64,000 bases of DNA from Proteiniclasticum sp. (GTDB lineage Bacteria > Bacillota > Clostridia > Clostridiales > Clostridiaceae), in NCBI RefSeq assembly GCF_003514505.1, contig NZ_DOPX01000019.1:1-64000 (forward strand), written 5' to 3'. The position numbers and the translations under genes are program-made. Position 1 is the stretch's first letter. Every line of letters starts with the position of its first letter. The notes beneath the pieces were generated by a model. It did no database searches, was not told where the DNA came from, and worked only from the letters and a program-made list of their open reading frames with translations. Positions 24,719 to 33,600 of this stretch are shown here, in pieces.

Positions 24719-25570
24719 ATGCAAAAGATTGGTATCTACAGCAATGAGGAAAAAGATCCTGAGGGGAAGTACCTTGAGGAAACAAAAAATATCATACGGG
24801 ACACACTGCCTCAAGTAGAGGTGTTTTCTGTGACAGAAAACCACCTTCCTCTGGGGTTGGATCTTCTTCTGGTTCTTGGTGGTGACGGTACGTTTCTGTC
24901 TGCTGCAAGACTGGCCTATGGAAAGGATATTCCTCTATTTGGGGTAAACATTGGGAACCTTGGGTTTTTAACCGGAACAGAGCTGAATGAACTGAAATCC
25001 AGTCTGCTCCAGATTGAAGAAAGCAAGTATACTATCGAAGACCGAATGATGCTGGAGGCTACACTGCGAATGGAAAGTGGAGAGCGCAGGAGTTTTGTGG
25101 CACTCAATGATGCTGTGGTGCATAAAGGTGCATTAGGAAATATCATTCACTTTGAGCTTCATGTGGATGAGGACTTCTCCAACAGTTACAGAGGGGACGG
25201 TATCATTCTTACAACGCCAACAGGTTCCACTGCATATAATCTTTCTGCAGGCGGATCCATCATGTATCCAACGGTAGAAGCGATAGGGGTCACTGCAATC
25301 TGTCCGCATAGTTTTGGTATTCGGGATTTGGTTCTTTCAAGTAAACAAGTTGTGACACTCAAGATTGGCAAAAGCAATGAGGAATACTTCCTGTCCATGG
25401 ATGGACAAGTGAATCTCAGGATTACTGGGGATTCTGTCATTCGAATCCAAAAAGCTGCTTCCTCCTGCAAAATACTCAGGCTGGATGGCTATGATTACTT
25501 TCATGTTTTAAGACAAAAATTATTATATAAAGCCATAAATACACAAGGGGGGAACGATTTTGAAAATTGA
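24719..25570 (+). CDS. nadK: NAD kinase
   Basis: The 283-residue ATP-NAD kinase makes NADP. It has the diacylglycerol-kinase-like GGDGT (residues 54-58), the LNDAVVHKG motif that binds NAD, GDGIILTTPTGSTAYNLSAGG and a C-terminal strand domain. It lies 22 nt after tlyA with a GGGGG element near the ATG, and it overlaps argR by 11 nt. The order tlyA-nadK-argR-recN is typical for Clostridia. Confidence 0.95.
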   Translation: MQKIGIYSNEEKDPEGKYLEETKNIIRDTLPQVEVFSVTENHLPLGLDLLLVLGGDGTFLSAARLAYGKDIPLFGVNIGNLGFLTGTELNELKSSLLQIEESKYTIEDRMMLEATLRMESGERRSFVALNDAVVHKGALGNIIHFELHVDEDFSNSYRGDGIILTTPTGSTAYNLSAGGSIMYPTVEAIGVTAICPHSFGIRDLVLSSKQVVTLKIGKSNEEYFLSMDGQVNLRITGDSVIRIQKAASSCKILRLDGYDYFHVLRQKLLYKAINTQGGNDFEN

Positions 25571-26012
25571 CAGACGAAGCAAAATCTTGGAGATCATCTC
25601 CAGAAAAGAGATTGAAACCCAGGAGGAGCTGGCAAAGGAACTTAGGGGGGAAGGGTTTCATGTGACCCAAGCCACGGTATCAAGAGACATCAAGAATCTT
25701 CAGCTGATCAAGGTGCTGAGCGCTACGGGAAGATATAAATATGTAGCAAATAAAGAAGAAAGCAAAGACGCCATCTCGAAACTTGTGACACTGTTGTCCC
25801 ACACAATCATTTCTGTAGAGAGTATCGACAAGATTGTCGTGGTGAGAACTATAACTGCAGCGGCATCTACAGCAGCAGAAGCTATAGATCAGCTGGATCT
25901 TGCGGAGATTGCGGGTACAATTGCGGGAGACAATACTATTTTCATGTTGGTCAGATCCAATGAGATGGCTGTTGAAATAGTAAAGAAAATCTCCGAACTG
26001 GTGGGAAGATAA
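25560..26012 (+). CDS. argR: Arginine repressor ArgR/AhrC
   Basis: The 150-residue regulator has an N-terminal winged helix with QATVSRDIKNLQLIKV and a C-terminal hexamerisation and arginine-binding domain with GTIAGDNTIFMLVRS. It represses arginine biosynthesis and activates catabolism in Bacillus. Translation starts at TTG 25560 with a G-rich site (GGGGGGAA) upstream and overlaps nadK by 11 nt. The recN ATG lies 1 nt after its stop. No arg genes are in the window. Confidence 0.95.
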   Translation: MKIDRRSKILEIISRKEIETQEELAKELRGEGFHVTQATVSRDIKNLQLIKVLSATGRYKYVANKEESKDAISKLVTLLSHTIISVESIDKIVVVRTITAAASTAAEAIDQLDLAEIAGTIAGDNTIFMLVRSNEMAVEIVKKISELVGR

Positions 26013-26013
26013 C

Positions 26014-27693
26014 ATGCTCTTACGAATAACAGTGGAGAATTTTGCGCTCATTGATCGTTTGGAGTTGAATTTTGAGGATGGATTCACCATTCTTACGGGA
26101 GAGACCGGAGCAGGAAAGTCCATTCTGATTGATTCAATCAACTTTGTGCTTGGCGAAAAATTCAGCAAGGAATTTATTAGGACGGGTTCCGACAGGACTT
26201 TTGTCGAGGCTGTATTTACCCTTGAAGATAGTATGAAAGACCTTCTCGAAGCTCAGGACATACCTTTTGATGATTTGGTGGTGTTTTCCAGAGAGACATT
26301 CATGCAAGGCAGAAATCTTGCGAAAATCAATGGGAAAACGGTGCTTCTAAACGTTCTAAAAGAGGTTGGAAAAGAACTTTTGGACATTCATGGTCAGCAT
26401 AACAATCAGAATCTGCTCGATGTGTCAAAACATCTGTCCTATCTGGATAGTTTTATTGATCTGGAAAAAGAGCCTGTGTATAGAAGGTATTTGGACGAGT
26501 TTCATAAATTCCAAGGGCTAAAGGATAGGCTTTCAAAGCTCATGGGAAGCAGAGACAGAGAAAAACTCATGGATTATTTGAAGTTTCAGATTGAAGACCT
26601 GGAAAAGGGAAAGCTCAATCTTCATGAAGAGAAAGAGCTGATGGAAAAATTCTCCATGCTCAGCCATGCAGAAAAGATTTCAACGGGTCTTACCAAAGCC
26701 TATGAACTTATGGATAATGAGAATGGCGTGCTGGAATCCCTGACCGCAGCAATACAGAGCCTGAAAAGCATAGCGAAGCATTTTGAAAAAGCTGAAGCTC
26801 CTTTGGACAATCTGGAAAATGCCTATTATTTATTACAAGAAGCTTACCGTGATATCGCTGGATTCCGTGACATCGTTTATTATGATCAGGATGAACTCAA
26901 TACAATCAATGAAAGATTATTTGTATACAGCACTTATAAAAAGAAGTATGGGGAAACCATAGAAGAGGTTCTCCGGCATTATGAGAAAATCAGACAGGAA
27001 TATGAGGACCTGAAAGATGCGGATGAGATTATTCTCAAAACCCGTAAAGAGATTGATGCACAGAAAAAAATACTTTTTATGGCTGGAAAAGAACTGCATG
27101 ATAAAAGGGTCTCAGGAGGAAAAGCTCTCTCAAAAAAGATCAATGAGGAACTTAAGTTCATTGGGCTGGAGAAGGCTGAGTTCGCTGTTTCTGTTGTGGA
27201 GACAGAGGAAATCCATGAGTATGGAACCGACGATGTGAGTTTTCTGATTTCCACCAATATTGGTGAGCCTAAGAAAGCACTGGAAAAGATTGTTTCCGGA
27301 GGAGAACTCTCAAGAATTATGCTGGCCATGAAAGTTGCATTTATGGAGAAGGATAAGACTCCATCTGTTATTTTTGATGAAATTGACACAGGAATCAGCG
27401 GTCGAATCGCAGAGGCCGTTGGAGAAAAAATGTATTCATTATCTAAGAGATTCCAGGTCTTCTGTGTAACACATCTTCCACAGATTGCAGCGTTTTCGGA
27501 TCATCATCTGGTGGTGTCCAAACATGAAGAAAAGAAGAGAACATTCACCAGAGTGGAAAAACTGAATCTTCAGGGAAAAACCATGGAGCTTGCAAAAATG
27601 ATTGGTGGTTCAAAAATATCAGATCCACAGCTCAAGAATGCGGAAGACACCATCGATAAAACAGAAATACTGAAGAAAAAGTATTTTCTTTGA
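26014..27693 (+). CDS. recN: DNA repair protein RecN
   Basis: This 559-residue SMC-like ATPase works early in double-strand break repair. Walker A GETGAGKSILID (29-40), a coiled-coil middle, the signature VSGGELSRIMLAMK, Walker B VIFDEIDTGISG and CVTHLPQIAAF near the end are all intact. The start at 26014 follows argR by 1 nt. In Clostridium and Bacillus, spoIVB normally lies between recN and spo0A; here only 66 nt separate them. Confidence 0.96.
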   Translation: MLLRITVENFALIDRLELNFEDGFTILTGETGAGKSILIDSINFVLGEKFSKEFIRTGSDRTFVEAVFTLEDSMKDLLEAQDIPFDDLVVFSRETFMQGRNLAKINGKTVLLNVLKEVGKELLDIHGQHNNQNLLDVSKHLSYLDSFIDLEKEPVYRRYLDEFHKFQGLKDRLSKLMGSRDREKLMDYLKFQIEDLEKGKLNLHEEKELMEKFSMLSHAEKISTGLTKAYELMDNENGVLESLTAAIQSLKSIAKHFEKAEAPLDNLENAYYLLQEAYRDIAGFRDIVYYDQDELNTINERLFVYSTYKKKYGETIEEVLRHYEKIRQEYEDLKDADEIILKTRKEIDAQKKILFMAGKELHDKRVSGGKALSKKINEELKFIGLEKAEFAVSVVETEEIHEYGTDDVSFLISTNIGEPKKALEKIVSGGELSRIMLAMKVAFMEKDKTPSVIFDEIDTGISGRIAEAVGEKMYSLSKRFQVFCVTHLPQIAAFSDHHLVVSKHEEKKRTFTRVEKLNLQGKTMELAKMIGGSKISDPQLKNAEDTIDKTEILKKKYFL

Positions 27694-27759
27694 AAACGAT
27701 GCGATGTGAAGTATAATTTGTTTAGTATAAACGAATCTCAAGGATTAAAGAGGTGAACT

Positions 27760-28560
27760 ATGAAAAAATTGATAAAAATACTCATAGCAGATGACAATGC
27801 GGATATGAGTGCTCTACTGAATGAGTTCTTAAGTAATGACCCGGAACTTCTTGTGGTAGGGGTTGCAAAAAATGGTATAGAGACATTGGAAATCATGCAG
27901 CAGAAAAAACCAGATGTGCTTCTTTTGGATATCATCATGCCTGAACTTGACGGGCTTGGTGTTTTGGAATCCTTGAAGAATATGGAAGACAGACCTGTCA
28001 TCATCGTCTATTCCGCCATCTCCCATGATAAAGTCACAAATACCGCCATTACACTTGGCGCGGATTATTACATGGTGAAAGGAATTGACCTGAAGCAAAT
28101 CAAAAAAAGAATCAAAAGTTATTTTCATGAATCCCAGGAGGAAATCATGAAATCACAGGATATGAAGTCCGGCGATTTTCAAGAAGATGGCATGGAGAAA
28201 AAGGATCTTGCGACGGAGCTTTCTTCCATTTTGCAGGAAGCTGGCATACTGCCTCATATCAAGGGGTACAGCTATCTAAGAGAAGCCATCATTGAAGTGA
28301 TAGACAACGTAGAACTGTTGTCTGCAGTGACCAAAGAACTTTATCCGAATATCGCTGCAAAGTTCAACACCACTTCATCCCGTGTGGAACGTGCCATCAG
28401 ACATTCCATCGAGGTATCCTGGAATAAAGGACAGCTTGAAAACCTGAACAAGATTCAGGGATTTACGGTGAATTTCGAAAAAGGGAAACCAACAAATTCA
28501 GAATTTATTGCGCTGATCAGCGACAAGTTTCGACTGGAGAAAGGCCAGGGAGATGAATAA
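27760..28560 (+). CDS. spo0A: Sporulation/stationary-phase response regulator Spo0A
   Basis: The 266-residue protein has a receiver domain (acidic D11-D12, phosphoacceptor D57 in LLLDIIMPELDGL, Ser in YSAISHDK, conserved Lys107) and the Spo0A-specific DNA-binding domain with SRVERAIRHSIEVSW and GKPTNSEFIALISDK. The Lys107 of the usual Lys-Pro motif is followed by Gly instead of Pro, an unusual change at the receiver output face. The DNA-recognition helix is intact. AGAGGTG lies upstream of the ATG. Without spoIVB and spoIIIA nearby, it may control stationary-phase traits more than spore formation. Confidence 0.95.
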   Translation: MKKLIKILIADDNADMSALLNEFLSNDPELLVVGVAKNGIETLEIMQQKKPDVLLLDIIMPELDGLGVLESLKNMEDRPVIIVYSAISHDKVTNTAITLGADYYMVKGIDLKQIKKRIKSYFHESQEEIMKSQDMKSGDFQEDGMEKKDLATELSSILQEAGILPHIKGYSYLREAIIEVIDNVELLSAVTKELYPNIAAKFNTTSSRVERAIRHSIEVSWNKGQLENLNKIQGFTVNFEKGKPTNSEFIALISDKFRLEKGQGDE

Positions 28561-28627
28561 AGGCTCCAGCAATTGTGAATAATATTATAACTTTACATAA
28601 TATTTCTGTTGTGATCCCTGGAGATAC

Positions 28628-28719
28628 TTATCATTATGAGCGTTTTGTAGTAGAATAGAGATGCAGCAGACACTGCTGACAACCGTTTTGAGACCCCGGA
28701 TAACTCCCAGGGTCTTTTT
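28628..28719 (+). ncRNA. Candidate short RNA: promoter, hairpin, terminator
   Basis: TTATCA (28628-28633), 17-nt spacer and TAGAAT (28651-28656) form a promoter-like unit. The predicted transcript, starting near 28663, would be about 55-60 nt and contain CAGCAG-ACA-CTGCTG and then AGACCC...GGGTCT with TTTTT (28691-28719). The terminator alone could serve spo0A, about 130 nt upstream, or act as an attenuator of nudF. The small-RNA reading is inference. Confidence 0.4.
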
Positions 28720-28745
28720 CTATCACTGAAGATAAGGAGTTACAA

Positions 28746-29291
28746 ATGTTGTTTCGAGAAGACACAATTTCAAAAGAGGAATTATACAGCGGAAAAATTA
28801 TTTCCCTTGAAACCCACCAGGTAGAACTAATTGATGGGAAGAGCGCTTTCAGGGAAATCGTCAGACATCCTGGAGGAGTCTGCATATTGGCTAGAGATGA
28901 GGAAGGGAGAATTCTGTTAGTGAAGCAGTTTAGAAAACCTATGGAAGAAGCCTATTTGGAACTTCCTGCAGGCAAACTGGAGAAGGATCTGACCCCTTAT
29001 GAGAATGCCTTGAAAGAGCTAGAGGAAGAGACAGGATATAAATGCAGCACACTAAAAAGTCTGGGGGCTTTTGCCACCTCACCAGGATACAGCGACGAAC
29101 TCATACATCTGTTCGTAGCAGAAGGTCTTACCTTGGGTAAAATCGGTGGAGACGATGATGAGTTTATTGACCTTGTGAGACTCACAGATGAGGAGTTTCA
29201 AGATGGAATTGAGACGGGAAAAATCAAGGATCTTAAAACCGTAGCTTGTTATACATTGGGAAAACAGTATGAAGCAAAACTATCTGAGTGA
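28746..29291 (+). CDS. nudF: Nudix hydrolase, ADP-ribose pyrophosphatase type
   Basis: The 181-residue NudF-like enzyme would hydrolyse ADP-ribose to AMP and ribose 5-phosphate. The Nudix box runs AGKLEKDLTPYENALKELEE-ETG: the metal-binding EExGE-like Glu residues of ELEEETG are present, but the early Glu of the consensus (position 7) is Leu and the Arg of RE is Lys. FRKPMEEAYLELPAGKLE upstream is typical for ADPRases. AAGGAG precedes the ATG at 28746. The product links naturally to deoB and the nucleoside phosphorylases downstream, because all feed pentose phosphates. Confidence 0.9.
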   Translation: MLFREDTISKEELYSGKIISLETHQVELIDGKSAFREIVRHPGGVCILARDEEGRILLVKQFRKPMEEAYLELPAGKLEKDLTPYENALKELEEETGYKCSTLKSLGAFATSPGYSDELIHLFVAEGLTLGKIGGDDDEFIDLVRLTDEEFQDGIETGKIKDLKTVACYTLGKQYEAKLSE

Positions 29292-30147
29292 ATATATTGA
29301 CGAACTGAGAACAAAAGAAAAGTCTGAAAATACAGTAGATGCCTATAGGCGGGATTTGATCCATCTTCTTTCTTTTCTGGAAGAAGAAGAACTAAGTTTT
29401 GAAGACTTCAATGAGATTGAAGTATCAAATTTCATTGGTTATCTGCTGGATTTAAACATGTCCAGAGCCACCATCGCCCGTCATTTGGTCTCTATCCGTA
29501 ATTTTTATAAGTATCTGAGAAAAAAGAACAAAGTAAGGGAAGCGCCCATTCTTTACTTTGAACTGCCTGAAATCAAAAGAAATCTTCCGGAACCGCTCAG
29601 TGTGGAGGAAGTGGAAGTGATTCTTTCAGCGCCTGATATCAGTACTATGAAGGGAAAGAGGGATAAGGCGATACTGGAAGTGCTTTACGCCACAGGAATC
29701 AAAGCATCAGAACTTATAGAGCTCCGGTATCGGGACTTGGATATGGCCCGGGGAAACCTCTCTGTAAAAGGAAAAAAGAACAAGGACCGACTGGTTCCGT
29801 TAGGGTCCTTTGCCATGGACAGCATTGAACTGTATTTATCATCGAGGGTGGATCCGGTGGTCGGGGCATCTGTTTTATTCCCCTCCCATCGAGGAGACCA
29901 GATGACAAGACAAGGACTTTGGAAAATCCTGAAAGAGTATGCGAGGATTTCTGGATTGTCAGAAAGCATCAACTTGAATACCTTACGTCATTCTTATGCC
30001 GTACATATGCTGAGTGGTGGTGCGGACATCACAACACTTTCTCTGCTTCTAGGGCATAATGATATAAAAGCAACTACTATTTACCTGAAGCTTGTGAAGA
30101 ATAAAAAATTTAAAGAAGTTTATGAGGATGCCCATCCAAGGGCATAG
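29269..30147 (+). CDS. XerD-like tyrosine recombinase with altered catalytic residues
   Basis: The 292-residue protein has the XerC/D layout: SAM-like N-terminal domain (1-90) and catalytic domain. The catalytic set is changed: in YATGIKASELI the first Arg is Lys145, and in LNTLRHSY the His of the HxxR box is Asn237. The second Arg (R240), His263 of LGH and the nucleophile Tyr272 (TTIYLKL) are present, as is the hairpin Lys (VKGKKNKDR). It may still be a Xer recombinase with reduced or partner-dependent activity. It overlaps nudF by 23 nt and precedes deoB, the usual Clostridium location for xerD. Confidence 0.85.
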   Translation: MKQNYLSEYIDELRTKEKSENTVDAYRRDLIHLLSFLEEEELSFEDFNEIEVSNFIGYLLDLNMSRATIARHLVSIRNFYKYLRKKNKVREAPILYFELPEIKRNLPEPLSVEEVEVILSAPDISTMKGKRDKAILEVLYATGIKASELIELRYRDLDMARGNLSVKGKKNKDRLVPLGSFAMDSIELYLSSRVDPVVGASVLFPSHRGDQMTRQGLWKILKEYARISGLSESINLNTLRHSYAVHMLSGGADITTLSLLLGHNDIKATTIYLKLVKNKKFKEVYEDAHPRA

Positions 30148-30160
30148 CAAGGAGGAAAAA

Positions 30161-31330
30161 ATGAAAAGAGCAATACTTGTAGTACTGGATTCTGTTGGTA
30201 TCGGTGAGATGCCAGATGCGGATCAATATGGAGATGTAGGTTCCAACACCCTTGGCAATATCGCAGATCAGGTCGGTGGAATGGAGATTCCTCATCTGGA
30301 GAAACTCGGGCTTGGAAACATCGCACCTTTGAAGGGTGTAGCTGTTATGGATACACCAGAAGGCGCTTTCGGGAAGTCCGCAGAACTATCTGTAGGAAAG
30401 GATACCGTAACGGGTCACTGGGAAATGTCCGGAGTCATCTTAGAAAAACCCCTGAATACTTATCCAGAAGGATTCTCAAAAGAGATTATGGATGCCTTTG
30501 AGTCCAAAATAGGCAGAAAAACCTTGGGAAATGTAGTTGCTTCTGGTACAGAAATCATTGAAAGACTGGGAGATGAACATGTAAAAACCGGATTTCCGAT
30601 CATTTACACATCTGCAGACTCCGTGTTCCAGATTGCAGCCCACGAAGGGGTCATTCCATTAGATGAACTGTACCGTTACTGTGAGGTTGCCCGTGAAATG
30701 CTTGTAGGAGACTGGCAAGTTGGACGCGTCATTGCGAGACCTTTTGTTGGAGAAGATGGTGTTTATACCAGAACTGAAAACAGAAAGGATTTTGCATTGG
30801 ATCCATTCAATAAGACCATTCTGGAGTACGTTAAGGAAGCTGGACAGAACGTTATGTGCGTTGGTAAAATATCTGATGTTTTCAATAATATCGGGGTGAC
30901 CCATTCAGTTCATACCAAGAACAACATGCAAGGTGTGGATGAAACACTGAAGTTCATGAAAGAAGATCTTGGAGGCCTACTTTGGACAAACCTGGTAGAC
31001 TTTGACATGAAGTACGGACATAGAAATGACTATGTTGGCTATTATAATGCCATCAAAGAGTTTGATGAGAGGCTGCCAGAGATTCTGGAAACCATGACAG
31101 AGGATGATATTCTGATTCTCACCGCAGACCATGGATGCGACCCAACCACACCTTCCACAGACCATTCAAGAGAGTATATTCCAATCCTTGTATATGGCAA
31201 GAATGTAAAGCCTGGGGCAAACCTTGGCGTGAGAAGAACTTTCTCAGACATTGGAAAGACAGTTCTTGAGTATCTCGGGGTTCAGAATGACCTCTATGGA
31301 GAGAGTTTCTGGTCAGATATCAAAGCGTAG
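30161..31330 (+). CDS. deoB: Phosphopentomutase
   Basis: The 389-residue alkaline-phosphatase superfamily enzyme interconverts (deoxy)ribose 1- and 5-phosphate. Metal ligands and nucleophile region are visible: LVVLDSVGIGEMPDA, GKDTVTGHWEM (Thr nucleophile), LLWTNLVDFDMKYGHRND and LTADHGCDP with STDHSREYIP. AGGAGG lies upstream of ATG 30161; a longer frame from 30122 overlaps xerD and lacks a site. It is followed by punA and pdp, completing the conversion of nucleosides to pentose 5-phosphate. Confidence 0.96.
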   Translation: MKRAILVVLDSVGIGEMPDADQYGDVGSNTLGNIADQVGGMEIPHLEKLGLGNIAPLKGVAVMDTPEGAFGKSAELSVGKDTVTGHWEMSGVILEKPLNTYPEGFSKEIMDAFESKIGRKTLGNVVASGTEIIERLGDEHVKTGFPIIYTSADSVFQIAAHEGVIPLDELYRYCEVAREMLVGDWQVGRVIARPFVGEDGVYTRTENRKDFALDPFNKTILEYVKEAGQNVMCVGKISDVFNNIGVTHSVHTKNNMQGVDETLKFMKEDLGGLLWTNLVDFDMKYGHRNDYVGYYNAIKEFDERLPEILETMTEDDILILTADHGCDPTTPSTDHSREYIPILVYGKNVKPGANLGVRRTFSDIGKTVLEYLGVQNDLYGESFWSDIKA

Positions 31331-31358
31331 AACATTTAAAGAATAGGAGTAAAGTTAG

Positions 31359-32174
31359 ATGGATATTAAAAGAATTGATACGATAGTGAATTACCTTAAG
31401 GGGAAAATAAGCTATACACCTGATGTACTGGTTATTCTGGGTTCAGGACTGGGATCCATGGCGGAGCATGTTGAAAATCCTACAGTTGTAAAATACGAGG
31501 ATATTCCGGATTTTCTGGTATCTACCGTTGAAGGCCATGCTGGTCAGTTTGTCTTTGGAGACTACAAGGGTAAAAAGGTTGCCATGATGCAAGGCCGCTT
31601 CCATTATTATGAAGGATACACGATGAAAGAGGTGACGCTTCCTGTGTTCGTTATGAGACGCCTTGGAGTAAAACATCTGATTGTTACCAATGCGTGTGGT
31701 GGAGTCAACCTAGGGTTTACACCTGGAGATCTGATGCTCATCGAGGATCATCTGAATTTCACGGGAAACAATCCACTCATGGGTAGAAATATGGAAGAGT
31801 TCGGTCCAAGATTTGCTGATATGTCTAAAGTATATAATAGAGATCTCATGGCCTTGGCGGAGAAAATCGGAAAAGAAGAGCATATTGAGCTGAAACGTGG
31901 AGTCTATGCCATGTATACAGGTCCCAGCTACGAGACTCCTGCAGAAATCAGAGCTTATAGAACACTGGGAGCAGATGCCATTGGTATGTCTACCGTGCCA
32001 GAAGCCATCGTGGCCAACTATTCAGGAATGAAAGTGCTCGGTGTCAGTTGCATTACAAACATGGCAGCAGGCGTTCTGGATCAGCCGCTCAATCATGAAG
32101 AGGTCATTGAGGTTTCCGCTAAAGTGAGAGGAAGCTTCACCACCCTGATTTCCAGAGTTATAGAGGAGATGTAG
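31359..32174 (+). CDS. punA: Purine-nucleoside phosphorylase (PunA type)
   Basis: The 271-residue trimeric-type phosphorylase splits inosine and guanosine with phosphate. Family motifs are ILGSGLGSMAEHVE, GRFHYYEGYTMKEVTLPV, TNACGGVN, YAMYTGPSYETPAEIRAYR and MSTVPEAIVA. AGGAG precedes ATG 31359. A second, hexameric PNP (deoD) lies at 60 kb, so the organism can process both oxo- and amino-purine nucleosides. It is cotranscribed with deoB and pdp. Confidence 0.95.
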   Translation: MDIKRIDTIVNYLKGKISYTPDVLVILGSGLGSMAEHVENPTVVKYEDIPDFLVSTVEGHAGQFVFGDYKGKKVAMMQGRFHYYEGYTMKEVTLPVFVMRRLGVKHLIVTNACGGVNLGFTPGDLMLIEDHLNFTGNNPLMGRNMEEFGPRFADMSKVYNRDLMALAEKIGKEEHIELKRGVYAMYTGPSYETPAEIRAYRTLGADAIGMSTVPEAIVANYSGMKVLGVSCITNMAAGVLDQPLNHEEVIEVSAKVRGSFTTLISRVIEEM

Positions 32175-32179
32175 AATAT

Positions 32180-33487
32180 ATGCATATGCTGGATTTGATT
32201 GACAAGAAGAAAAAAGGAAAGAGATTAAGCAAAGAAGAAATTTATTACATAGTTCAGGGATATACCGAAGGCGAGATTCCGGACTATCAGATTTCAGCAC
32301 TTCTTATGGCTATTTATTTCCAGGGGATGGATGCAGAAGAGACCAGGATGCTGACCATGGCCATGGTGGAGTCAGGGGATCAGATTGATCTGTCTGCTAT
32401 TGAAGGCGTAAAGGTTGACAAGCACTCCACAGGCGGAGTTGGAGATAAAGTAAGTCTTGTAGTGATTCCGCTGGTTGCATCATTAGGCATTCCAGTGGCA
32501 AAGATGTCCGGAAGAGGTCTCGGCCATACTGGAGGAACCATCGATAAACTGGAGAGCATCGAAGGTTTTGACATCAGTCTTTCCATGGAGAAGTTCATGG
32601 AGAACGTCAATACCTATAAAATGGCGATTGTTGGACAGACTGGAGATCTTACTCCAGCAGACAAGAAGCTGTATGCGCTTCGTGACGTGACTGCTACAGT
32701 GGACAGCATTCCGCTCATCGCCAGCTCCATCATGAGCAAAAAGATCGCATCGGGTTCTGATGCCATTGTTCTTGATGTAAAAGTCGGAAATGGCGCATTT
32801 ATGAAAACCCTTGATGATGCAAGAGCTCTGGCGAAAGCGATGGTTTCTATTGGTAGAGGCCTCGGAAGAGAAACTGTGGCTGTGCTCACCAATATGAATG
32901 AGCCACTGGGTAAAGAAGTGGGCAATGCCAATGAAGTCAGGGAAGCCATAAAAACACTGAAAGGTGAAGGCATGCAGGATCTTGTGAATGTCAGTGTGAC
33001 CATTGCAGGACATATGGCTGTGTTAGGCGGAGCATTTGACGCCATTGAAGATGCCGAGAAAGCCATCCGTGAGAACATGAAGAACGGAAAAGCCTTGGAA
33101 ATGCTGAAGACGCTAGTAAAGATACAGGGAGGAAATGTTTCTCAGATTGAGAATCCGGACTTGCTTCCCACAGCAAAGATCAGTGTGCCTGTCATTGCAA
33201 AGAAGAAGGGGTTTGTGCATGAAATTAAGGCAGAAGAGATCGGCACTTCGGCAATGCTTCTAGGCGCAGGAAGAGAAACCAAGGAAGATGTCATCGATTA
33301 TGCAGCCGGAATCACATTGCAGAAGAAAGTAGGAGATGAGGTAAATGAAGGAGATGTGCTCTGCACCCTTCTGACCAATCGAGAGAACTATCAGGATGCC
33401 TACGACAAGGCTCAGGAGGCCTATGACATAGCAGATGAGAGGCCGGAACACATTCCATTTATTTTGGATGTCATTACGGAAGCGTAA
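32180..33487 (+). CDS. pdp: Pyrimidine-nucleoside phosphorylase
   Basis: The 435-residue enzyme belongs to the thymidine/pyrimidine nucleoside phosphorylase family. It has KHSTGGVGDKVSLVVIPLVA near residue 80, KMSGRGLGHTGGTIDKLESI, and a C-terminal alpha/beta domain ending in a HxP-like ERPEHIPFI. MHMLDLIDKKKKGKRLSKEE matches the family N-terminus from ATG 32180, with GAGGAG 11 nt upstream. It ends the deoB-punA-pdp operon before a hairpin terminator. Confidence 0.94.
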   Translation: MHMLDLIDKKKKGKRLSKEEIYYIVQGYTEGEIPDYQISALLMAIYFQGMDAEETRMLTMAMVESGDQIDLSAIEGVKVDKHSTGGVGDKVSLVVIPLVASLGIPVAKMSGRGLGHTGGTIDKLESIEGFDISLSMEKFMENVNTYKMAIVGQTGDLTPADKKLYALRDVTATVDSIPLIASSIMSKKIASGSDAIVLDVKVGNGAFMKTLDDARALAKAMVSIGRGLGRETVAVLTNMNEPLGKEVGNANEVREAIKTLKGEGMQDLVNVSVTIAGHMAVLGGAFDAIEDAEKAIRENMKNGKALEMLKTLVKIQGGNVSQIENPDLLPTAKISVPVIAKKKGFVHEIKAEEIGTSAMLLGAGRETKEDVIDYAAGITLQKKVGDEVNEGDVLCTLLTNRENYQDAYDKAQEAYDIADERPEHIPFILDVITEA

Positions 33488-33507
33488 TTATGACATAAAA
33501 GGATAAT

Positions 33508-33545
33508 CGGGGAGACTTTCATGAAGGAAGTCTCCCGTTTCCTTT
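33508..33545 (+). terminator. Terminator-like hairpin after pdp
   Basis: GGGAGACTT...AAGTCTCCC, perfect 9-bp stem with a 9-nt loop, 20 nt after pdp. The following tract is only GTTTCCTTTC, so termination may be partial. A TATAAT at 33561-33566 probably belongs to the scpA promoter. Confidence 0.7.
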
Positions 33546-33600
33546 CAAGGAAAATTTCTGTATAATAGAAGAGGTTTATTTCAACTGTCTGGGGGATTTT

